In this document: positions 56,662 through 64,000 of the stretch, piece by piece
Numbering within the stretch: the stretch's first letter is position 1
Layout of the letters: each line of letters starts with the position of its first letter
NCBI GenBank assembly: GCA_944472135.2
Contig: OX235267.1
Span: forward strand, 23,871,349 to 23,935,348
DNA from: Trichobilharzia regenti
Taxonomy: Eukaryota; Platyhelminthes; Trematoda; Strigeidida; Schistosomatidae
Length of the DNA stretch: 64,000 nt
Direction: 5' to 3'
Notes under the pieces: generated by a model
The model's database searches: none
What the model saw: only the letters and a program-made list of their open reading frames with translations
Told to the model about the DNA's origin: nothing
Translations under genes and position numbers: made by a program

Positions 56662-57082
56662 TCAGTTGGCGACCTGTACCAAAGTTATGTTCTCTCCTTT
56701 CAATAAAATCCTTCCTGCAACGAAACAATCGTTAAACAAACATTAAACTAACCAAGCTGCTTCTTTGCACCCGATTTCATATGCCGTTCGCAAGCATCTG
56801 CTAACACCAGGTTCATATACTCATCAAAACCCTGAACATAATTGTTAGACAGTATATTACTGACGCACGATTATAACGCCTTCTATTCTCATGTTACATT
56901 GTTCATACAACCAGACCCTAACACGTGATTTCTTTAAACGGATGTTAATTAAACTCAAATTCTGAACATACCTTCTGTAAGAAGTTGTAAATAACTCCCT
57001 AAATGTCACGATAAGGAATAAAAGTGAAACTTACAATCGGTGGCTGTACGGCTCTGTGGGATCTACCTCCTTCTCTATGCAT
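56662..57082 (-). CDS. SNRPE: Spliceosomal Sm protein E (host gene)
   Basis: Five minus-strand exons: 57,082-57,035, 56,998-56,972, 56,931-56,869, 56,831-56,753, 56,714-56,662. The introns are 36, 40, 37 and 38 bases, all GT..AG, and phases agree. The 89-residue product is close to the 92 of human SmE. Diagnostic blocks are SRVRVWLYEQCNMRIEG (Sm1), GFDEYMNLVL, and KKQLGRILLKGENITLV (Sm2). SmE is one of seven Sm proteins that ring U1, U2, U4 and U5 snRNA in the nucleus. Exon 2 is a 27-base micro-exon for nine residues. The start ATG lies one base after a TTTTTGTTCAG acceptor. I can identify no other host gene in the window as surely. Confidence 0.93.
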
Positions 57083-57100
57083 TCTGAACAAAAATTCAAA
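57083..57100 (-). promoter_or_regulatory. Splice acceptor one base before the SmE start codon
   Basis: On the minus strand TTTGAATTTTTGTTCAG is followed by A and then the ATG. It is a good pyrimidine-rich acceptor with no obvious upstream exon, so it may take the spliced leader by trans-splicing or close a 5' UTR intron. Confidence 0.5.
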
Positions 57101-57402
57101 TTACGCACTGAGACTGACCCATGCACTTTAGCAAAACTTCAAATTTCATGAGGTCAGCAAAGTGCAGCATAGTAACTTGCTCAAGTATATTAGCATAATG
57201 GCGTAAGAATTCTGCTAATTTACTACCATTAGTATCGAAATAACTCGAGGATTTTTGTGTGAAGAAAACTGTACCATAACACTAGTTTAGCCTCAAGATA
57301 TCATGGCAGAATACGGGTGTTTTGCACATTAAAACTTTTCAGTGTTCTTAGTGTGGTGGAATGAATTGGTTAACTTCTTAAAACCTGCTTCTGAATCTTC
57401 AG

Positions 57403-57658
57403 GTACAATTCAAGGTCTTAGTTGCAGTATATTTGGCTGCTGCCATCGGTAGACCTCTGAAGACAATGATCAGCTGGATGCGCATTTTCCTCTTATGGTG
57501 TGTATAATATATTCTGATACATTCTCGCTATGGTAAGTGAGGAACATCACCTCATCAGATTAGTTGGAAATAACTTAGACAAGTTGATAGATCATAAAAT
57601 AAAGGATGTCAAACAAGTGTTACAAAAAAAGCTAGAAATAACTGGGAGGCATGTATAA
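57403..57658 (+). CDS. Candidate small spliced gene divergent from SmE
   Basis: I do not recognise the product. An exon from a CTTCAG acceptor (57,403-57,497) reads QFKVLVAVYLAAAIGRPLKT. A 40-base GT..AG intron (57,498-57,537) joins it in phase to 57,538-57,658, reading EEHHLIRLVGNNLDKLIDH to a stop. The joined product would have about 72 residues, with a hydrophobic first half and a charged second half that looks helical. There is no ATG in the first exon. A spliced leader ending in AUG, as in schistosomes, could supply one; an upstream exon is another choice. The intron size equals that of its neighbour SmE. Other small proteins could be built here, and chance is not excluded. Confidence 0.3.
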
Positions 57659-57761
57659 ACAGATAGTGATGAGCAGTCGTGTGTGAACAGTACCAAAGGT
57701 ATTCGTCGCATTAACTTATAACTTTTGACTAGACATTAATCCTTAACACACAGTCCATACC

Positions 57762-57905
57762 ATGTCGCAAATTTCCATTATACGCACATTCCAGGGCGAA
57801 GAACATGAAAAGTTGCCCCGGTTAACACTTCTCGGTAAGCGATCTTTTATCGGTTCCAATTTCGACTACCACAGAGTTCATACGATTTCGCCTTTCTATT
57901 ACAAT
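57762..57905 (+). CDS. Candidate short ORF or first exon
   Basis: An ATG at 57,762 opens a 47-codon frame beginning MSQISIIRTFQGEEHEKL. A GTAAGC donor at 57,835 falls after 73 bases (LTLLG), so it may be a first exon whose partners lie beyond an insertion. I recognise no homolog. From 57,906 to 58,401 no other gene is seen. Confidence 0.25.
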
Positions 57906-58401
57906 TAATTCAATAACTAGCTGTCTCACAATACCACTGCCAATCGTCATTCGCTCCTTACGTTCCGAGTAGAATATAGAGCTATGTCCATGAGTACCCA
58001 TAGGTTTTAATTTCCTGTACTCATGATCCCTACGTCACATTAAACTTTTCCCTCTCCATCCAACCACCAACCACTTAGTCTCGATCAAATGTTCCCCCAG
58101 AGTGTCACCGAACCGTCTCCATTTCCCCCTGCATATTTGTAGGGAAATAGGCTTTTAGTTGGATTACTTTGTGTCATAGTTCCTTGTAGCTCAAATTTTA
58201 TATCTCGCCATGTGATCTTCAGTATATAGTTAGGGAAGATGCTAGTAAAAGTCTGCAGGCTGTTTAGAATACTTCTGTTGATGCGAGTACCAAATAGAAA
58301 CACTAATCTGGTATTAATGTTGCGAACCCGAATATTGTTCCGCGTGCTGAGCACAGAAGATCTGAACACTAAATTCAGATTAATGCCATTCGCCATAACA
58401 C

Positions 58402-58651
58402 TGTTTGGCGACAAAAAATCTTTTATTCTAACGCCAACATATAACCAACAATACTATTATTAAAGAGGAACGTCCAAGAACAAATGTTACAACTATATAG
58501 CACGATATTATTTCTGAAGTTTTTTATCTTCCCTGAACAGCGGACGATTAGACGATGACTGCACTATCGATGACTCCCGCGAAAAATGCAGGGAAGTTGG
58601 ACTTGAGTAAACAACCATGAATTGATCGTTCAATCTTCAACCACAATCACA
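58402..58651 (-). repeat. BEL/Pao LTR, second copy
   Basis: Shares order and many blocks with the LTR at 18,246-18,484: CCAACATATAA, GAACAAATGTTAC, GACGATGACTG, AAACAACCATGAATTGATCG and CAATCTTCAAC. The minus-strand frame next to it (58,085-58,414) has no domain I know. From 58,652 to 59,340 nothing is recognised. Confidence 0.65.
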
Positions 58652-59339
58652 CTTCCCTGTAAAAAAAGAGATCCATCCCTTTTCTCCATCACCACCAATA
58701 CACGTTGACTTGGATGCCATTGCGAGAACCTGGGTCACACGGACAAAGCTGAAATGGAAAACAAACAGAAAAGCCAACATAACACAGGCATACCCAAAGC
58801 GCAATCTCACTCATCGATGACGACCTACCCCTTCCAGTTAGAGGTATCCTCTTGACATCTTGCAACACAATCTTCACTTCCTAGAATGACTCTTGCAGAA
58901 AGCAACGCGACCACAGCATCACCTCATGATACTCTTCGCACATCCTCTTATCCATTCACTACCAATTACCACTGTGATTGCTCGTCACTCATTCTGCCTC
59001 AGTCCTAGCAACGGTTACGTATGCAAGCCTCAGTCGTCTACACTCTCGCTCCCCGGCGTGTGGGACCACGGCTAACAATTATCTCCGTGTGCATGTCATT
59101 CTCAGCACTGGCCTCCCCGGCGTATACGACCCATCTGCTGTCTTTAACATCAATCAATTCATTCACGGATGTGGAAGACTCGAAACAACTTCAGAAGTAA
59201 GCACGACGAAAAATTTAACAAAATTATGCAATAACAACAAGATACGAAAACAACAAGTAAACACAGTGAATCCAAAAACACCAATTGATATGACACACCA
59301 CACATATACACACACAGTGCACATAACCTCGCAGATCAT

Positions 59340-59775
59340 GTTTTCACGAAATCCTTTTGAAGAATCGTAGGACCAGTACTCCTGCAACCCTTCTCAGGTT
59401 GATGATTGTAGGTTGAAGAATGTTCGGACACAAACAAGATTAACCAACAATCACATTAGTTGGAACCAACTCAATTACTTGACACAAACATATGTACAAT
59501 CAATACATCAAATGTTGTGGATTCTGCCTTGACGAGCTACCCTTGAAGAACTGTAGGACTTACAGCAGTACTCCTACGTTCCTTCTCAGGTTCACGATAC
59601 AAGTGGAAGACGTCCGGACACAAACAAAGTTACGAACAGATAGATGAGAGATGATACCAATTCAGTGTATACAACATGAACATATGTACGAAATAACAGT
59701 CTAATCACGTTGGGCTGCTCACCGATGCACTACCATTTGAAGAGTTGTAGGACTTACACCAGTACGCCTAGAAAG
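59340..59775. repeat. Diverged tandem repeat of about 190 bases
   Basis: The motif TTGAAGA..(AC)TGTAGGAC..CAGTACTCCT..CTTCTCAGGTT recurs at about 59,357, 59,544 and 59,735. The linked motif GGACACAAACAA also recurs. About 2.3 units, with substitutions and indels. It lies just before a BEL/Pao leader and may be part of its LTR. Confidence 0.7.
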
Positions 59776-59899
59776 AGCTAGACATTGGCGGTTAATGAGA
59801 GTTGGCTTACAGTTTTTGATTGTAATTGACAGTTTCCGTTCGTCCTTCCTGGTGCCTGCAAGTCTTCTTTGGGTTAGGATTTTCCGGAACTTTTCTGGA

Positions 59900-61240
59900 T
59901 TTTTTGGTCAAGTTTAATGATTCCTCGATCAAAGAAGGGATTAAGCGTCTTGGAAGCAAGCAGGATAGTAAGTAATGCTGAGTTGCTTGATAATTGTAAT
60001 GATATGTATGATGCTCAGCATGATTAGTCTGTTGTTCATGGTTCGCGTTTAGGGATAGTAAGCGTCTAAATTTAACTTAATTTGAATCTCAGTGTTTCGA
60101 CGGAAACCCAGCTGAATATCCACAATTTGTAAAGGAGTTTTATGTCATGTTGAGTAGTTTTTTATTAAATGATTAAATGAAGTTGATGTATTTGATGAGG
60201 TACTGCAATGAACTTGCTTCAAGAGCTATACAGTGCTGCAAGTTCATGCCCTATAGCGAAGGATACTCTGAGGCTATGAGTATACTGCGTCAAAGGTTTG
60301 GAAGTCCTTCGATGATTGTAGGGAAATTACTCGAGGCTGTTAGGGGTAATGGTGGTCAATTACAAGATGACTCCAAGGCACTTACTCAGTTTTTTGGATA
60401 ATCCGTTGACTTACAAGAATGCATTGATTTCGATGAATTGCGTGAGTGAACTCAACTCGAGTTTTATCCTAGAAGTAATAGCGAGACGCCCACCTACTCG
60501 ACTGCAAAGGAAGTGGGTGAGGCTCCCGTATAGAGGATGAAGGTATAGAGCCAAGGTTTGATGATATTCTGAAACTGGTAAAAGATAGTGTCAATCAAGC
60601 TACGAGCAAGTTTGCCGGTATACTGCCTCCTACCCCTGGAATAGAGAGGTCTGAGAGCAAACCTCAATCATTTATGATTAAAGGGTCTCAAATAAGCGGA
60701 TATCGAGGAAGACTTATGGCGTCTAGTAATTTATATAAACTTAGTGAGTGTAACAGCTTTCGTGGTACATTCTCAACAGATAGGTTACAAGTTGCGAGAC
60801 AAACACGTTTGTGTTTTACATGTTTGCAAGAAGTGTATGCAAACGTTAACTGCGAATCAGTAGGCAAGTTGAGTAGTTAGCTAAGTGTGAAAACAGCGAC
60901 ATCAAGTTCTGACTACGAATTGTGTGACGATAATGGTGCGGTGAAGAAGCCTGTAGTTACAAGTGGTTAACCATTGTTGAATAGAGCGTCACAAACGACA
61001 CCACAGTTTGTGTGGGAGAAGAGAGTTACAGTTTCAGAGTGCAGTTCTGACTCCACAAGTTTACGAGGTATTACTAGTCAGAGTAAAGGTATATAACCTG
61101 TAAGGATTTGCGAGGAGGAACCCGAATTATCTACTGCTGTTTTTAAAGAGTTTGAAAATGATGAAGTCGACCAGATAGATGACGGTAAAGTAAATATTTG
61201 TGACAATGGTATTCTTTACGCGGTACTTTCAACGTTTGCG
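59900..61240 (+). pseudogene. gag: BEL/Pao leader and gag relic, second copy
   Basis: From about 59,840 the leader (CCTGGTGCC, GTCAAGTTTAA) parallels the one before the gag at 17,980. The Gag trace then reads CFDGNPAEYPQF, LMYLMRYCNELASRAIQCC, EGYSEAMSILRQRFGSPS, FILEVIARRPPTRLQRKW, and, beyond the break of the first copy, VARQTRLCFTC (start of a Cys/His finger). Stops and frameshifts occur about every 200 bases. The last part (CEEEPELSTAVF) may be from the spacer before the protease. Pol is missing. Confidence 0.78.
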
Positions 61241-61326
61241 TTACATAAAATTTATCTTGTTGTAATACTTGCACAAGTACTATACTACTTCCATACCTGT
61301 AACCATTAACTCTCATTTCAAATAGT

Positions 61327-62754
61327 TATGGTTAATCAAAGTAAAATGCAACGAACCCAATCCCCTGTAAATCTGGTGACTAATTTAACGTCTTTGATTG
61401 CTACATCAAGCAACACACCCCCTAAAAGCGGCTAATGTGAGTCACATAACTCACTTGTATGCCGTAAGCGTCGAGCTGGAACTGAGAATAAATCTGTACT
61501 GACAGCTAGTATTAGCACAACTCCTAAGAATTCAGTATCCTCTGCTCACTACACCTTATGTGCTTATCGAAAAACTCCAGCCGTCAAGCTCTTTTTCAGA
61601 ACTTTCTTCAGAAATAGAACTTCAAAAGTTGTCTATGGGAGAACTTAAGGCTGAGTTAAGGGAAATTAAAAACAATAAGTCAGTAAATGCTGGAAATATT
61701 GAAACCAATACCGAGATATCCAAATTATCAGATCAGATCAGCGATATCAGATCACAGGTCTGTGAGCTGACACCTCTACCTGTCCTCATGAAAACTGTAA
61801 ACGTAAACAAACTTGACACAGAATAGGTAACTAAGGTAGATAACCTCACTAGCTTTGTTACTACAGAAGTAACAAAACGACTCGACGCAAAACTGAGTGC
61901 TATTGTCAACAACGTTCCGGACAATGAGGCACTAAAACAGGTACAGCGCATCTTACTTAGTGAGGCGAAAATGCCTAACTCCAAGACTAAGTGCTATAGG
62001 CTGAAGAAGAGTCAACATGAAAAGTGTTGTCCTATTCGTTTTCAGTTCGAAACACCGGCAGAGACCAGAAAATTCATCCACCCCCAACACACCCTATCGC
62101 AAGCCAGAAACTACAAACATATAAAGGTTGCGGTGGACAAAACAGTCATAGAAAGGCGCGCATACAATTATCTCGCTAAGCCTAATTGTGAAATAAGTAC
62201 TAGGACATTGCAAGCGGCCATTATTTCCAACCCTGTGAAAGATACAGTAGACCCCACCGCACCACCCCTCTCAAAACATACAGAACTATCCCATCAGAGT
62301 GCAACACCAGCCGAAAGGCCACTAGACTGTAAACAAATAACCAATAAAACCATACCACTTGTTACCTCAGATTCTAACGTGCCACTAAATAACCCCAGAA
62401 AAAAGTCAAAGCCCCCCGAAAGTCGACATAGTCCTCTGCCAGCCATAACTCCATTGCTAAAGATAAGGAAAATATGCCCCTAAATCGTGCCAACAAAAAC
62501 GGTGGCAGCTTAAATAAACCCACACTTCCCAAGGTCAATAGTATTAGCACTCAAAACATGCGAAATCGCACCACGGCACACACTAATATCCAATGTCACA
62601 ACAATGTCACCCTCAATAGTACAAGTGGCAATAGTCAGAACTCGGCTACCAACAACTCAGGGTCTTCAGAGTATGGCACACAAACAAATTTTGACCGGCT
62701 ATATGGTACAAGTCTGCTGGGAACTAACCCACAATGCAATACACACGAAACCCA
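61327..62754 (+). pseudogene. CR1-like ORF1 relic
   Basis: Starts with an ATG at 61,327 (MVNQSKMQRTQSP), close in form to the ORF1 start at 11,974. A coiled-coil-like block (LSMGELKAELREI), SQVCELTPLPVLMK, and an RRM-like segment with CPIRFQFETPAETRKF follow in the same order as in ORF1 of the nested element at the left end. Stops at 61,433 and 61,824 break it. The frame is cut at 62,754 by the LTR of the third gypsy element. The latter half is Asn/Ser/Thr-rich. Confidence 0.78.
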
Positions 62755-63080
62755 TGTGGTGAGAGCAGGCTGCTAGCCGATTGGTTGGCACTAATCTACG
62801 TTAAGGTCTAGGTCACTAATATGGGCCGTGAGAAAATATGAACAAGCCTGAGTCAACAACCAATCACAGCAAAGTTAACGTGGCAAAATATGATTCGCAG
62901 AGAGAACTCTATTTGTCAAGGAATCCCGAAACAACCAATCAGAAGCCTGCGTTTGTCTACCTAAACAACCAATCAGATGACTGCGCTTGTCTATAATAAT
63001 GTAGTTGAAAGATGTATAAATACGTGTTGATTTTCATAATAAAACGATCTGTTGCTTCGCCCTTGTCTTCTGTTGTTACA
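62755..63080 (+). repeat. 5' LTR of third gypsy element
   Basis: 326 bases, TGTGGTGAGAGC to CTTCTGTTGTTACA, with a TATA-like TGTATAAATACG near 63,014 and AATAAA at 63,038. TTTGGTGTCACTGCC follows, a likely primer site. It repeats CAACCAATCA several times. The related solo LTR is at 42,517. Confidence 0.88.
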
Positions 63081-63102
63081 TTTGGTGTCACTGCCTCCAA
63101 AA

Positions 63103-64000
63103 ATGAAGATCCCGTGGCCAGCTGCGTTTGAAGAAGGAGACATAAGGAGCTTCTTACGTGACTTCGAGGCTGTTGCTGAGCTGGTGGGTGTCAAGGAGCA
63201 GGCAGCGAAGGCAGTTGTCTTGGGGACGCTGCTGAGAGGCCGAGCGAAGGCTGCATATGACAGCGTAGACAGGTCAAATGGCACAGCGTCTTGGAAGAAA
63301 TTGGTTGAACGACTAGTTTCCGAGTTTGACAGCGAAACAGACAGACAGCTAGCAATGCAGCAGTTCCGGTCAATGAAGCTTGGACCTGATGGAGACCCGC
63401 TAGTGTTGGCGGTGAAACTACTGACTAATCTACTTCGACGCGCGCTTCCCACTTTAGATGAAGAATCAGAAGCGCAGTTACTGTCTTCCCAATTCATCGA
63501 GAGTGTCCCAGACCACATTTCTCAGCGATTACAACTGGTTAACGCAACGCAGCCGATGGATATTAGCGAGCTGGCGAAGGTGACCAGACAGCTGCTGAGC
63601 ACAACGGTAGCCGCTATAGACCAACCAAAACCAAACGAATATGAGCAGAAAATTGAAGCATTGCAGCGGGAAGTGGCGGCGTTAAAGTTGGCTGATAGAA
63701 AAGACCGGTGTTTTGAATGCGGTAAGCCGGGACACTGGAGAAGATACTGCCCAGAAAGGCGGAAAAGAAAAAATTTCAGACGGTATAATGCTTGTTCTTT
63801 CTTTCGTATGAACCTAGATTTAGTGGGGGCTATTGAGAAAGGCGCTCTGTATTCGAAGTTGCGAGTGAATGATCGAGAAGTAGTATGTTTGATAGATACA
63901 GGGGCGGCCGTGTCGTTAATAGATAAGAATTTATGTAAGAGTGTTAGCCCGTGTTCATTGACAGTACAAACAGTAGGCGGGTATGTGTTGCGTATCACGG
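63103..64000 (+). CDS. Gag-Pol of third gypsy element, runs off the window
   Basis: From an ATG 22 bases after the LTR, the frame stays open for 299 codons to the window end. The capsid part has FEEGDIRSFLRDFEAVAELV and SVPDHISQRLQLV. A coiled-coil-like EYEQKIEALQREVAALKL precedes a CCHC knuckle (CFECGKPGHWRRYC, near residue 205) and a basic RRKRKN run. The protease active site LIDTGAAVSLID is near residue 266, in the same frame, so Gag and Pol are fused. No stop or shift is seen. The rest of pol and the 3' LTR are outside. The CCHC finger separates it from the CHCC element at 3,672. Confidence 0.9.
   Translation, partial: MKIPWPAAFEEGDIRSFLRDFEAVAELVGVKEQAAKAVVLGTLLRGRAKAAYDSVDRSNGTASWKKLVERLVSEFDSETDRQLAMQQFRSMKLGPDGDPLVLAVKLLTNLLRRALPTLDEESEAQLLSSQFIESVPDHISQRLQLVNATQPMDISELAKVTRQLLSTTVAAIDQPKPNEYEQKIEALQREVAALKLADRKDRCFECGKPGHWRRYCPERRKRKNFRRYNACSFFRMNLDLVGAIEKGALYSKLRVNDREVVCLIDTGAAVSLIDKNLCKSVSPCSLTVQTVGGYVLRIT

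Noticed and set aside
62991..63998. Two long minus-strand open frames near the right end
   Set aside because: They mirror the plus-strand gypsy gag-pol, which has a zinc knuckle and a protease motif.

Overview
The window is a piece of a flatworm nuclear genome, almost certainly a blood fluke (Schistosoma or a close relative). The signs are AT-rich DNA, spliced genes with introns of 29-40 bases, a Ty3/gypsy element with the CHCC-type Gag finger of the CsRn1/Boudicca group, CR1-, RTE-, BEL/Pao- and Penelope-like retroelements, and tRNA-derived repeats carrying hammerhead-ribozyme remnants of the schistosome Sm-alpha kind. There is no bacterial or plasmid gene, no CRISPR array and no rRNA gene. 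Nearly everything is transposon. The one host gene I can name is a five-exon gene for spliceosomal protein SmE (SNRPE) at 56,662-57,082 on the minus strand.

Layout. 1-12,000: one CR1-like retrotransposon on the minus strand holds four later insertions: a tRNA-derived SINE (2,664-2,856), an intact young gypsy element (3,672-9,232, 460-base LTRs, TSD TTGT), a 5'-truncated RTE-type element (9,282-10,748, 10-base TSD) and a CCC-rich element with terminal inverted repeats (11,529-11,936). 12,340-14,562: a spliced MULE transposase gene with DDE domain and SWIM finger. 17,084-18,484: BEL/Pao LTR and gag. 18,600-19,215 and 19,640-24,600: dead CR1-type elements, the second with a PHD-finger ORF1. 25,530-33,040: old fragments of CR1, gypsy, LTRs, SINEs and RTE.

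33,040-39,095: a Penelope-like terminal repeat in inverted halves, broken by a solo LTR (33,176-33,847) and by a second gypsy element (34,001-38,603). That gypsy element has an inverted interior, yet is flanked by a single TTTAA duplication. 39,840-47,600: Penelope-like fragments with GIY-YIG ends, a solo LTR with a SINE inside it, and an RTE tail. 48,000-50,300: Sm-alpha-like repeats with degenerate hammerheads. 50,796-52,625: another inverted Penelope unit. 53,420-55,860: non-LTR RT relic and two head-to-head SINEs. 56,600-57,910: the SmE gene and two small candidate coding segments on the opposite strand. 58,402-64,000: BEL/Pao LTR and gag relic, CR1 ORF1 relic, and the 5' LTR plus open gag-pol of a third gypsy element that runs off the right edge.

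The elements do not form a pathway. They are layers of insertion whose order can be read from target-site duplications and from reading frames that resume on either side of an insertion. All splice models, element families and ribozyme calls are read by eye and have not been tested by search or folding.
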